From: Magicicada septendecula
Taxonomy: Eukaryota > Arthropoda > Insecta > Hemiptera > Cicadidae
Assembly (NCBI GenBank): GCA_034769895.1
Contig: CM068367.1
Location: 313,905,986 to 313,969,985 of the forward strand
DNA length: 64,000 nt
Direction of reading: 5' to 3'
Shown here: positions 38,813 through 52,580 of the stretch, one piece after another
How the letters are laid out: each line of letters starts with the position of its first letter
Numbering within the stretch: the first letter of the stretch is position 1
Position numbers and translations under genes: made by a program
The notes under the pieces: model-generated
Database searches by the model: none
What the model was told of the DNA's origin: nothing
Seen by the model: only the letters and a program-made list of their open reading frames with translations

Positions 38813-39692
38813 AATTATAGAGGCACAAGTGTGACAAGTGCGATGGGGAGGTTGTACGGCAGAATACTAAAACATAGAATTGAAACGAATATAGAAGACA
38901 TAGAAAAGCAGTCTGGATTCCGTGCAGGACGATCATACATTGACAACATATTTGTATTACAACAAATCCTATAAAAACGAAAGTCTCGCAATCTGTCTAC
39001 GCACCTCGTATTTGTCGATTTAGAGAAAGCTTACGACACAGTACCCTTAAAAAGATTTTTTGAAAAATTAACAAAGTTTGGCCTGAGCAAAATTTATGTT
39101 CGCGCTGTCTGGAACATATATAAGGACTCAAAGAGTTTGGTGAGAGTGGGAAATGTTCTGTCAGAATTGTTTCCTACCACAAAAGGGCTTACGCAAGGCT
39201 GCAGCTTCTCACCTACCTTGTTTAAAATATATATCCAAGAAGCCATCAGTAACTGGAGAAGAAAAACATCAGGAATGGGAATTCAAACAACTCTCCTATT
39301 TGCCGACGATCAGGTAATTATAGCGTGTGACGAGGACAACACAGACTATATGTTTAGAAAATTGAAAGAGGAATAGAAGAAATGGTGTCTAAACATAAAC
39401 ACTACTAAAACAGAGTATCTGAAAGTAGGAGACATGCAAGAAGAAGACCCAGATCTGCAAATCCATAGAATCGGAAAGTGTAGCGAATTCAAATATTTGG
39501 GAAGCATTATTTCAGAAGTTGGAACAACAAAGAATGATATCAAAAATAGGATACAATAGGGAAAAAAGGCTATTCGTTTGCTAAACTCATTACTTAGGTC
39601 GAACAAAATTAAACTTCAAACTAAACTGACAATCTACACAACTATTGTTGAGCCCATTTTAACTTATGGCTGCGAATGCTGGCAACTTTCAA
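38813..39692 (+). pseudogene. LINE reverse transcriptase fragment (palm and thumb)
   Basis: One main frame with several stops gives the catalytic core of a non-LTR RT: SGFRAGRSYIDNIFVLQQIL, LVFVDLEKAYDTV (palm Asp), GLTQGCSFSPTLF, LLFADDQVII (catalytic FADD at about 39,297), FKYLGSIIS and the post-RT IYTTIVEPILTYGCECW. Stops follow QQIL (about 38,970), at 39,373 and near 39,556. Both ends are truncated: endonuclease before and zinc knuckle after are missing. It may be the same broad group as the fragment at 11,645, which carries the fingers region this copy lacks, but they do not overlap enough to say. Confidence 0.87.
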
Positions 39693-40904
39693 AAAATTTT
39701 ATTTTTTGTCATCAACACTGAAGTTAGAAGAAATTATCAAAATTTTAATATAGCATTCTTATTTATAAATTACTGAGAAGACACCCGTTCCAGTTGTTAC
39801 ACTATAACCATATTTTGTAGGAGAATCGTGTAATCGTGTGCTCTGGCAGCTCCCCAGTTCTAGACTTCTTTCTCTCTCCACCACGTGATTCTGACTCTAC
39901 TACGTGTCCGCCTCTTCTCTTACGGGTCATACACCCAAGGCGTGCTGACTGATGAGGCTATCTGATTTTTTTAATGTAATGTCGATACATTTTTCACTTC
40001 ACTTCGGGCTTTGTTCGCTTTTCCCTTTCACATTTCGCTTTGTTAGTTTTTCGTTGGTAATTCTTTCTATATATATAAAATACCTCTCATAACAGATACA
40101 TAAATACAAGTAACCGATACATGAATAACCTACAAACCAACACGTAATCAAAACTGATCTACGTTTCGTTTACTTATGTTACGAATTTTCTTTATGTTCC
40201 CGCATTAAGTTCAGTTATGTTTTAACCATCTTGTGACTTTCAATAACATTTCCCCTTAATATTAACAATTTTTGTAACTTCATATAGCTCATCTAGCTGT
40301 CAGTGTAAATAACAGTATACGTACATTAAATTATGGAAACTGCATGAGTTTATTACATCCTGTCATTTCCTAACGTACAGTAGGCCTAATATGATGACGC
40401 ACTGAAACGGTGCTACCGTATAGAGATATCGTACACGGGAACACACTGAATTGAGCATTTCGTGTTATGGCCTGATGGAGCACATTAACCGACAAAGGGT
40501 GGAGTTAATTTCAACTGTGCTGTGCTTTAAGCACGACTCCCTCTGCCTCGCTCATCCACAGCCAACATTAGTACAAAGAAATTAACGTTCCGCTTCACTC
40601 AAATGTTTTATATCATTCCGGGTAACTCGTACGACACGTTTGGTTATTGCATAAATAGACATTAAATTTTGAGGCTAAACAGAAACAGAGATTAAATAAC
40701 TGAGAAATTAATAACGAGTAAATCGTTTATAGTGGGAATCAACGAACTCGTTGATGTAAAACTTATACACATTTAATTTATGTGACTATAGAGTTCCAAA
40801 TAGGCACTCTAACATGCGCACCCTTTCAATGCACAGGCTCCGAAATAAAATGTACGTGTGCAAACTCAAAATTGCCTTGAGGAAATCGCATACCAACTGC
40901 CATT
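39693..40904. other. Unannotated DNA
   Basis: No recognisable gene. TAGGCCTA occurs at 40,381. Confidence 0.4.
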
Positions 40905-41343
40905 GTATACAGCAGTGGCGTACCTACAATTTGGCCTTGGAGGGGGGGTCTGGTCGAGTCGGCTTCATACAAAAGAAAAAACAAGTTAAGCTAATCAACA
41001 CTACTATCTTAAATATGGTTGAAAAATGTAATAATTATGTTGGAACATCATAAAATCAATTTTATATGAATAAAAGCACGCGTTATGAAAACATTGTTTA
41101 GAAGATACTGACTGAATGGATTTTCATATATATTTTTATTTCAAGGGTATACGCAAATTCTATGCAATAAACCTGTTCGTATATTTAAAAAAGAGTTACT
41201 ACTATATGAGCGTACATAGCTGAAAATATATTAAAATGGCCTGAAAATTAACAGATTAACAAAATTCGTCAACTTTTTTCAATCCTCGTTCCCGTTTCCG
41301 GTCCCGTTCGTTCCACCCCCGTAAATACGTCCCTGGTAAACAG
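40905..41343. mobile_element. hAT-type MITE with near-perfect 8-bp TSD
   Basis: Body 40,913-41,335 (423 bp), flanked by GTATACAG (40,905-40,912) and GTAAACAG (41,336-41,343), 7 of 8 identical. The left end is CAGTGGCGTACC; the right end reads ACGTCCCTG, that is CAGGGACGT inverted. No transposase remnant inside. Confidence 0.7.
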
Positions 41344-44300
41344 ATAGTACACGGTTATTTTGTATAGCCTATAATGCAGAAAAGAAAGCAACCTGGAGCG
41401 CGTTTAAGAGCTATGAAATGGGTGTAAATACTATCATGCAAAAGTATGACTGAAAGCAGCAGTTCATCGACACCTATATTTTTGAAATATGAAACCGAGG
41501 CAATTGACATCAGTTAATGTTTCGCAGACATGAAAAGCAACTAACAAATACCACAGTCATGATAGCAAAGACTACGAGACATCCTAATCAAAACTAACAT
41601 TAAGTTTCCATCGACGACAAAATTTCCAATGATCGGTACCCAGACTGTACACGTCGGAATGTTTTACAAAAAAAAACTTTATTAAGCTAAAAAATAAAGC
41701 TTAATGACGTTTAGACGTAAAAAGAGTCACTGTCAATGACATTGAGAGACTTTAGCCTGAAATTATCTACGGAACAAGGATAATAGCGGACGAAATATGG
41801 TTCTCCAACGATACGACAAAATACAAAGGACAAAATAGTGTTTCTCAACCGCGTATATTTAAGTATACCGAGTTGCAAATAGTTTTATCCCTTATTGCAC
41901 AGATACTGGATTAAAGAGAACAATTACTTTGCATGATGAATTTTTCTAAGATTTCATGGTATTTAATAATGACATAATTTTCATCCAACTCGTATTGAAT
42001 GTTTATATACGAACATTTTTAAATTTTCGTATTTTTGACCTGTTAATTAAACCTTCAAAATATACAGCGGCAACTAGATGCAATGGCGCAGTAAATGTAA
42101 GAATAACTTCCCTAATATTCCTCCGCTACTGTACACCTTCTAAAGATTTTAATAAATGTAACTGAATAGTAAAAATAAATTAATATATATAAAACAATGC
42201 GTATGATATTTTATATTAAGTGTGTTATTTCAACGAAACGAGTTTTATAAAAATAAATAATTATCGAGGAGGTCCCACATCATACTCTAAATATTCATAA
42301 AATGATGGTTGTCAATTAAACGTAACGACATATTGTAACAGCTGCCAATGTCAATCGGTACTTCTATGAATCAGAAACTACATTGACAACTTTCAGCAGT
42401 ATCAATGGACATCAAAAGTAAAACTTTTTAAAGAACTACTTGGAGAGGCAATCTGAATGTAATAGTATTACGTATTAGATAATGGTTAATGTTTGGAACC
42501 CAAAAATAACTTAGTGAATCTTACGTGCGCGATTAAAATCAACGAAAAAGAAAACAATTTATTTATTTAACTTTATCGTAGGCCTAATCATAAATTCACA
42601 GTAAATAAATAATTAACTAATTTTAAATATATCCATAGCAAAAAACAAAAGCGTCATTTTTTTACCAAAAGCAATTCATTTTTACCATACCTCATTCATT
42701 CTTTTTTACCAAAAGCGTCACTACGTGACCACAATAATAAAGGAGTAAAAGCTCAGTTCTATGGCTGAAATAAATTTAACAAGAAAAATAAATGCCAATG
42801 TGATCAGCTGAGTTCTCAAGTATCATAATTTCAATTCAAATAAATGAGTATTTACAAACTTATGATGTGTATTATTCCCACTTTCAACAAGTGACAAATC
42901 GACACTGATCACTGAGAATGCATCGGATGAGCAAATCCTGCTTCTGACGGGTTGTTAGGTAGATGTTAAGGAGGCATCTGACACATCACTTTCCACTTTC
43001 TACTGAATATGTAACGTCACCCTCGTAGGTATGTAAATTATGTATAAATAAAAAGCACTGAACCCTTGTGTATTACTTTCCAGTTAATAATCGCAATCTC
43101 ATAAAACAGCAAATACTCTGCTAATTTCAAGTCGCATACTATATATTAATTTCTTTCACCTTCTTAACTTAAATCTGTTACTCCCATATGTGGACTTGAA
43201 AGCAGTTGCAATTTGAAAAAGGGAACTCTTGAATAAGGCATCCAAACCAACATGTAGCCCTATGTTATATGTTAAATTGTTAACATACTATTAAATTTTC
43301 TGTGGCAGACTATTAAAATTATTTAATTTTTACTTTTGTTATTTTTATGCGTATACGGATAATTGTATATAAATAGAAGTATTTTCATGCGTGTATTTGT
43401 TTCAGAATATGTTATCAAAAATTGTAGGTCTATCTACTTCTCTGGTGTTAAATAATTCATTCCACTGTTAAAAGACCGCGATCCGTACAATCGTCGTTAC
43501 AGTACAATTGTTGGCGTATTCCTCAGTATCTATTTTTTATTTAAATAATGAATATATTTTTGTGAGTATGAATGCCTTGCTGACGTATACGATATAGCTT
43601 GTTGCCTCGCTTGTTTCTTAGAGACAGTATTTAATTTTTCTCTGCTTAACACCACTTCAACTCGTACAGCTGAACGAGTAAAATGTTTTACAGACATTGT
43701 GTTAACGACAGTTAACTTGGCGGCATACGTTGTAAGTTAAAAATGTAAATAGTAACTCACACAAGAAACTATATGTAAGCCGTACGAATTCCCACATTAT
43801 AATTTTATAATTGATTTTTTTTATAATTAAAATTACAATTTTATAATCGAAATGTTATTGTACAAAACGAGATAACTTGAAACAGGTGTCTACAAATGTT
43901 GCCAGAACGAGATACATCAGTCAACGCTAGTCTGAACATGGTATTAAACCGTACATGAAAATATCACAATATAGGCAGATACTTTATAAATCAATCTCCG
44001 CAGTAATACTGCAGGAAATTCGCGGTGAAACTACACTTGCGTTCGACTTCAAACGGGATTATTTAATATTCATTCCTTTCAGACATCTGATATTCCCACT
44101 TATAATCGCAGACTTACGATTCCGCTCAGTTCGGTTTTCAATATTTCCGTTCGCGTTTACCATCATATCGTGTTGGTGTCACATATCCACTTTACAAATT
44201 CCTTAAATCGTTTCAAAATACATAAAAATGTAACTTACGTCATTCCTGTGGATTATTGACAGACATACAAAACAAGACATGTCAGTTACAAATGAATAGT

Positions 44301-45213
44301 TCACTATCCACTAAAATTGCGCATGCTCGTTGAAAACCTCTGTAATATTTATTTTCTATCTGGTACTATTCAATATATACGTCATGTTAGTGTTCTTTAT
44401 CAGTAACAGTTTTAAATATTTTTGTGCTTTTGCACTTTTGGCCCATTTGAACTTTTGTATACCTATTTGGTGATAAAAGGATAGAGGTTTTACCATCAGA
44501 ATTAGGACTTTATCTGAATATGAGAATATTCGTGCTGAAAAAGTTGTTTAAATTTTTTTTATTTGCTTTCTGTTATATGTTCCATTGTAATAAGGAATAT
44601 AAAGTTTCTACTGCGTAGCAACCTTACAACTTAGCTTCAGAAAGAAATTACTTTTAAATATGTAAACTGCAATAATAAATACACACACAATAAAATTTTG
44701 CCATCGTTACGACATAAAAATATTTTACAGTGATTCTATAATCTTATTTAGAACCGGTTTCAAACACCATAACTTATAACTATCATCCGATTAAAATTAT
44801 TTGTATTTTTATGTATCTGTATGGCGTCTCTGATGACTCGAGGAAAAAACGCTTTTGAATCTTTCTAATGATCAAACAAATTTTTGAAATAAAATCTGAT
44901 GTTTACTTTCATAGCAATGCTCCGCTATTCCCTATTTATCTGTATCCTCTTTCCCCGTGTGACTCTTATGTTCTTGGAATCTTATGTGTTCTTGTCTCCG
45001 ATTTTCCCCTATGTACACATAGGACAACTAAACAGAACCTTGTAGACCCCAGCAATTGAAGTGACTTCTCTATCATAAAAGTAACAGTTGGCCGATTTTT
45101 CCGTAGTGCCACATACATAATAGATAAGAGCTCCGCTTTCTAACTTAGTCTGAGTGCACAGAGTACAGCCACGACTGCGTACTACACAGCCACGACTATA
45201 TATGTATATACTG

Positions 45214-45214
<1 letters not shown>
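41344..45214. other. Featureless AT-rich DNA
   Basis: No credible coding; the 83-codon frame at 43,955 has no family resemblance. TAGGCCTA occurs at 42,579. Confidence 0.45.

Positions 45215-45246
<32 letters not shown>
45215..45246 (+). repeat. (TA)n(CA)n compound microsatellite
   Basis: TA repeats to 45,234, then CA repeats to 45,246. Confidence 0.9.
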
Positions 45247-46208
<962 letters not shown>

Positions 46209-46467
46209 ATCTGTATTACATTGTCCCTTACCTGGTTCTGTGGTTCTAGAATAAGACAATATACCCTAACTAAGCGAGAACTTCATCAAAAACTTATAAT
46301 CCGACCTTACACAAAACCTAAATTGTTAATTAATTGCTAAATAACTATTCTATTAACATTTCATACTCATTCCTACGGAGTCATCGTCAAACCCAGTCTT
46401 CTTTTTGCTAAATATCTTCTACGTGAATATAGTTTTCTATCGTCTTCCAATAAAATCTGATAATCTG

Positions 46468-46869
46468 ATATCGTCTTCTGAAAAAATTGTAATCTTTCAA
46501 AATGTGGCTTTACCGCAGAATACTGAGCATTTCATGGACAGCACACACAACTAATGTTGAAGTTCTTAAAAAAATGAAGAAAGAAAGGGAAGTTATTAAC
46601 ACAGTGAAGATAAGAAAGCTTCAGTATCTGAGACATCTCATGAGAAATGAACAGAGATTTTACTTATTGCAGTCCATACTACAGGGAAAAGTACTTGGAA
46701 AGAGAGGAGTTGGGCGACCGAGAATCTCATGGCTGAGAAATTTAAGGACCTGGTTTGGCATGAATACAATTGACTTATTTCGTGTAGCAGTAGAGAAAGC
46801 TAAAATAGTCTGTATGATATCAAACTCCGAAACGGATAGGAACTATCAGAAGAAGAATATCGTCTTCTG
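46468..46869 (+). mobile_element. 5'-truncated LINE C-terminus with 13-bp TSD (family C)
   Basis: Body 46,481-46,856 between two exact copies of ATATCGTCTTCTG (46,468-46,480 and 46,857-46,869). The frame from 46,502 reads MWLYRRILSISWTAHTTNVE, VLKKMKKEREVINTVKIRKL, LMRNEQRFYLLQSILQGKVL and WLRNLRTWFGMN, the post-RT end of an RTE/Jockey-like non-LTR retrotransposon. It is without stops until after the insertion. The 3' tail is short (CAGAAGAAGA). The perfect duplication and open frame point to a recent insertion that was dead on arrival. Confidence 0.88.
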
Positions 46870-47127
46870 GGTATTCTCTTTTGTTACAGATTCTTTTACG
46901 TTCTTTGTTTTCTTTCCTGGTTTTCCATATTAGAATTCGTAACTTCGTACATCTACTTCACACTTTTAGAATAGTATCGTAATACCAATGTGTATATGCC
47001 AAATATCTGCATAATCGAAAATAAAAAATGGGTGTGTCGTAGGACACACGTCAGAAGTGAGAACTAGTGTCGAGTGGCGACATGGGTTGCTCGCGTGTGT
47101 TTGGAGTGAGATTTTGTTATGATCAAA
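46870..47127. other. Unannotated DNA
   Basis: Flank between the LINE and the GC-rich MITE; nothing recognised. Confidence 0.4.
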
Positions 47128-47355
47128 TACAGCTGCCGCTACTAGCCTGTGCGCGCGGCCACAATCGTACTACTCACTCTGAAAACATAGATCGTGGCGA
47201 GTCACTCCAGCGTTCGCGACCATTTTCCGCACAATGCGCGAGAGAGAGCGCCGCATGAGTCATCCAATGTTTGTAGAAAAGGCGCCCCTCTCCACCCCCC
47301 CCCCCCAAAGCACGCGCCTAAGCTCCGCGCGCACAGGCTAGTGGCGGGAGCTGTA
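47128..47355. mobile_element. GC-rich MITE with 31-bp TIRs
   Basis: The ends 47,128-47,158 and 47,325-47,355 are inverted repeats with two mismatches (TACAGCTGCCGCTACTAGCC is the left start). The 228-bp element is far richer in G+C and CpG than its surroundings and contains a C14 run. The outer TA could be the target duplication. Superfamily not assigned. Confidence 0.65.
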
Positions 47356-50300
47356 AGTGTGAACGGATAATTAAATGAGACGACGGCATAGTAGTGTTTA
47401 TATATATTTTATTCTGAGAAATCGATATTTACAGTGAACATAAATATAATCATATCACACGTCGTATTGTAACATATGACTCACGCAATATTTGGTTGAA
47501 AAGTAGAATGTGATATGCGCAGTATAATAATTCAATTTTTTACAAAATTACAATTTTGTGTCAGAAAAGTATACTTTCAATAATTCACTTTAGTATCAGA
47601 AGTATTTGAGAAAAGTATTTAAATAGATATGGTAGACCTTGACAGTGAACATAGTATCCCTAGGATATAAATATTTATTCAGATGTTGCTGAAAATTTAT
47701 TAACCTTTGGAAGGAAGGGAAAATACATACAACGGTATTATATTTAATCTTTCCCTACTTTTAATACTTTTTTGGCACAATATTTAGTTTACCACTTAGT
47801 AGTTGGTGTGTGGAGAGGATTTTTAGTGGCATTAACCTTAATAAATACAAAATCATAAATACAATAGGTAAACAAATACTTTCTATTACAACCAAGAATG
47901 TCCTAAGCGAAACAGGGAATTCTGTTTCAATTTCACTATAAATGGTGCAATGAAACCACATATACCAACCGCACGTATAGGCTTACAAACTATAAATAGG
48001 TGTCACTAATTTTAAATTGTTTTTATGCATTAAGCAATTGGAAAATTGTATGAATATATTAGGCTAATAAACGATACTGGAATACAGAAATTATGTAGTT
48101 TATTTACAAATATTTACATTAAGCAGTTACTTTACAAATAGACCTACTGCTAGCAAAGGTGGAGTGACCTTCTAAATCATATATTTTCCGTTTTTATCGT
48201 ATTTGTATGGTTAACATACTTTGAGGACGTAAATGAGTAAGACATACTTATTTCATGGTGAATTACTAAGGCTATGGTTAATCTAGTCCCACAAAAATAT
48301 AAATTTTAATTTACGGAGAGCAAAATCAACAAAGGAAAAAATAATAGTATGGTATAAAAAATTAGCGCGTATACAAAAATCTGTGCAAACAAAGTTTCAG
48401 TTTCCCTTAAAACTGAATCTACTTAACATGTTAAAATACCTATAGCAATTACGAAAACATTTAAACTTACCATTAATCATTCTCCTTATTCCGTAATAGT
48501 TTCGTTGTAACAAATCACACTGAAGGGAAAGAAATCCGCTCACTTAACAAATTGAAATATTAGAAAAAAATCAATACGTAACTAAATTCGACCGTCCTAC
48601 GAACAAGAGCAAACATGTCCGTTGTTTAATACGCAGATCTCTGCCACTGGAATACTAGTTTTCACAAAGAGTCCTCTAGTGTCAATACACGGACTGATTG
48701 ATAGTCGCATAGGTAGTTGACCGGCCACGGAACCGACCCCTACACAAAATTCTTGGAAACGGTAGCATTGTAAAGACAAACATGGCGTCGACGTTATGTA
48801 TTAAACAAATGCGAAAAGTAAATGAATATTAAGCAAACGTAACATCATATTAAACATTAAAAAATAATGAACCAATTACAAGAAAAGGATTTCAAAAATA
48901 TTCAACTCGATCTCTCAGCTTGTGAGTACATTTTCTGTTATCATAAATGAAATTATTTTTAATATTTACGTCATTCTTGTAATAGTATTTAGACATTTAG
49001 AATATGATCAGATTCTTTAAAATATTATGCTTTGCTTAAAGCACACATATTTTTGGCAGTGGGGAAATTTTGGGTATGTGGGGAAAAGTAGCGCGAGGTG
49101 TTCGGGAGTGAGCCGGGCACCATGATGCCTGCCTATGGAAGCTTCAAAAATGACAATTTTCAGATACTACGAAAACGCTAGATTTAGATTTTATATATAT
49201 ATATATATAAACTTATACAACAACAAATATATTCCACTACTGAAACAACTTAGTTACAAGATGTAAGAATTCTACATGAACTATTAATGTTACTGATAAT
49301 TACGAAACTGTAAATGTGGTTTTTCTTAACGTTGTCTTCCGTGGACGTTACCTATGTTCACGTAGCTTTCAGGTCAGAATCGATACCTCGTGCTCTACCT
49401 GGAGCTCGCGCACAGAGTCAATACCGATTTAATGTTTACCTGAGTGTTTATTTGAACACAGCCGTTATGCTACCCAACGACTTTTAGAAACGGTTTACGT
49501 TTTAGCCTATAATACAGCTACAGAAACTGTATCATCAGACGTTATCTACTCTTTCAGCAGTAGAGCAATGTAGAAGGATTTCCATAATAGCGGATTCGCT
49601 GTCCGGCCTGCGATATCGCTCCCTCAGGTACGATAATGTGGCGTTATCACAGCAAATACAGCAGCACCGAGACGATGCAAACTGCCATTATCCATCCTAT
49701 ACCGGGTGAAGTCAACCCAACTCGCTCAACTTTCCGGCACGCCCTTCGTGTTCATGCACATCTAACGTTAGCACACTTCTCCGTCCCTCCGTTATATAGA
49801 ATTGTCAATAAAGTTTTTATCGTAGTTTTAATCAAAATGGAGACGTACCGCATACCTCTAAAATGCAACCCCTGAAATCTTTACAATAAGGGGTTCAATT
49901 TTAAAGTGCAATCAAAAGCCCGACCGAATCTTCTCTTAAAAAAATAATAAATATGGCAATTAGCAACTACATGCCCGCAGGGTCGGCTGAAGTGACTGTA
50001 TAAAATAGTTTTGTTTTAACTCGTCGTATTATAATAACAATAATAATAACCCATTTATGTTAAATTCATTAGAACATATTGTGTAACCACCCACACAACT
50101 GCACAATCCTTGAAATAATTACAGACTAAAAACACCAAAAAAATTTATCACAACTGGAAACGGAATTTTTCATTATTTAAAAAAATACTATTTCGCTCAA
50201 AACTGATTTTATAGTGCACAGAAATCAATAAGTTTTAAATTTCATCATAAACCAATAATTTTTCATTTAGCAACTACACACACGTTTCCAGAACAATAAA

Positions 50301-50676
50301 AATTGTTGATTAAATGATGTATACAGCGATTAAAAAAACACGTAGTCTATTTAGTGTTTCTCCACAGTGTCATTTGTCACTGTACTTTCAAAGACATAAA
50401 CATTAAGGCACATCTCCTACATAGTCGGTATTGAAAATCATACGTTATTTAATCCATTTCTTAAAACGTTAAGACGAAAGAAGCAAATAAACAAGAGTAT
50501 CGTCTTACTCAAGTATCTTTCCTTGCAGCCTGATTAAATTTAAAAAATAAAGTTATCAAAACAAAAGAACAATACAACTAAGTGCATACACCTTTGTAAA
50601 CAACCCTTTTCCGTTAAAAGGGTGAAAAATTAGTTAAGTAACAATATCTATGAAAATTATTAAATATAATTATATG
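47356..50676. other. Featureless DNA
   Basis: No recognisable gene. The block from 49,330 to 49,880 is less AT-rich with no family resemblance. A (TA)n run occurs at 49,192-49,210. Confidence 0.4.
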
Positions 50677-50736
50677 ACTACCGACTCGGAACACAAAGTT
50701 TACCAATAAAAAAACTTTGTGTTCGGAGTCGGTAGT
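50677..50736. repeat. 25-bp-arm hairpin, one mismatch
   Basis: Arms 50,677-50,701 and 50,712-50,736 pair over 25 bp with one mismatch, with a 10-nt loop. Confidence 0.92.
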
Positions 50737-51442
50737 GATACAGTATTTAGTTAATCAACGGACAGGTCATGGGCAGCGAAATCCAAGATAATATTAGTTA
50801 CATGAGTCTTAAACTTAGCCTACTAATTAATATTTGGCGGTTACTTGCCAGAATGTAAAAAGAATTTTCCCATGATTGTAAAACAGACGAAGTCCAGTCA
50901 ACGTTATTCCTGGTTAAATAATGAAAACCGATCGTTTTTGGTAATGCGCAAAGGCATCGCGTCCATCCAACCACGGTGGGATACCTAACCAAGTTAAATG
51001 ACAATATTAAACGAGCTGTACGTGAAGTTCTAGGCAAGCCAACGTACAACCCTGCATACATAATGTAGCTTTAACCTACAAATAAACCAAATTAAACTTA
51101 ACTCCGGATTAAAAAGGCAGTAAACACGGATACACTTAGTACATTGTGCAGTGCGACTGGTAATTTCCAAAACCTATTGTCAGTTGACTGATAAACACAA
51201 AACTATACCAAATGATAAAGTAACTGATAATACATTACAAATAAATAGATACTTTTTCTGCACGAATCTATTATTTGCCTATAGTGTTAAATTACTAGAA
51301 GATTACAAATTCAATCAAAGAAATAATCAAAAGTTATTCAATGTTATTTGAAGTCGAAATTCCATTCTATAAATTGACTCATCTACACTTCACATATTAT
51401 ACCCCGTTTACCGAGAGTTGAGAGTAGTCACGTTGTAAGATA
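50737..51442. other. Unannotated DNA
   Basis: No recognisable feature. Confidence 0.4.
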
Positions 51443-51507
51443 TGTTACGACGGTCGTACGGATCGTTGTGTTGTACAGTGGAAACGACGACACCAACAAC
51501 GACACTA
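51443..51507 (+). repeat. Orphan LTR edge related to the gypsy element
   Basis: TGTTACGACGGTC and ACAGTGGAAAC match the edge of the gypsy LTR at 21,805-21,860 with several differences. It ends where the satellite block begins (ATATCGGTATGG), so most of the LTR is missing. Confidence 0.65.
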
Positions 51508-52060
51508 AATATCGGTATGGAGAACCATACATGACTTCCATATTCTAAGATTTATATTTAAAATCATTTTCAGCCAAACAGCCAGGGAAGGAATTTTAAC
51601 AAAAAAATACTTCTTTCTTGCCAATAACGTAGTACACATATAAAAAATATTATCCCCTCCCCCTTCAACTATAATTTTGATTTATAGAAAATTACCCCCA
51701 GCCCGTTCAACTAGCCTCTTCATTTATAGATATTTCATCTACGTTTCTACAGTGGATTATTAAGATCTTATCAGGATATTTTATCAAAATTAAGTACTTT
51801 ACTCATGTTACAACAAAAAATGTTTCGGGTAAACTGCCCTTTCCCCGTAACCGATCTTCACCAAAATCAACAGACATTGAGTTCTCTATAGCTCAGGCAC
51901 ATATGTAAAAAATTATTTGATTCTGTTTGAATTTACGGCAGTTATGGTTCGTCATATAAAAAATTACCCATGTTAAAACATAAAACATGAAATTTATAAA
52001 ACATATCTAAAATTTATATTTAAAATCATTTTTGAAATAAAATATTTTCATAGAACCTAC
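51508..52060 (+). repeat. Terminal domain and spacer of satellite family (copy 1)
   Basis: Begins AATATCGGTATGGAGAACC. It is an inverted partner of 55,440-56,075, but lacks the roughly 145-bp ribozyme-bearing segment found there. It holds one diverged satellite monomer (TTCTGTTT at 51,921) and a second, weaker copy of the terminal sequence at 51,985-52,055. Confidence 0.8.
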
Positions 52061-52580
52061 TAACGCTGGGGAAATCTGAGGAGCCAATCAGAGTTGGGCC
52101 TACCTGTCACTCTGCTGAATTTGGTGGAAAGCCCTGTCACTGTCGTCAAAGTATCAGCCTTGACAGGGTCCTCTTTTTCTGCAAAATGGGAGAGGAGGCT
52201 TGAGATGGAGTGAGTGACATGGTCCCCACCGCAATGAAGAACCCATTGTTTTATAAAAATATATTTAAATTTTGAAAACTGAAAATTCTTTTCTTGTTGT
52301 AAATATTTATATTTTATAATCAAAATGACTTAATCAAAAAACAAACATTATTTTTTTATAATAAGTACTTACATATGTTTCTTAATATGCTTACTTTTTC
52401 TTCAATGTTGATGATCATTTCCAAACATTCTGACAAAATTGTATCTACAGAACAGTTAACATTCCCCAGGTTTCCATTTCTGCTAATTTCTCATTACACC
52501 TTCCACTGACGTATTATTAACCATTTCATAAACTATCGTATAATCTTTTCAGATTTTGTGGTACAAAATCTGAAATTTTC
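52061..52580. other. Unique insert within the satellite block
   Basis: About 500 bp with no counterpart in the other arms. A minus-strand open frame of 87 codons (52,323-52,060) contains VTGRPNSDWLLRFPQR; I do not recognise it. Confidence 0.4.

Noticed and set aside
52060..52323. 87-codon minus-strand frame as a gene
   Set aside because: No family recognised, no upstream context, and it lies in a repeat block; listed only as a description of the insert.
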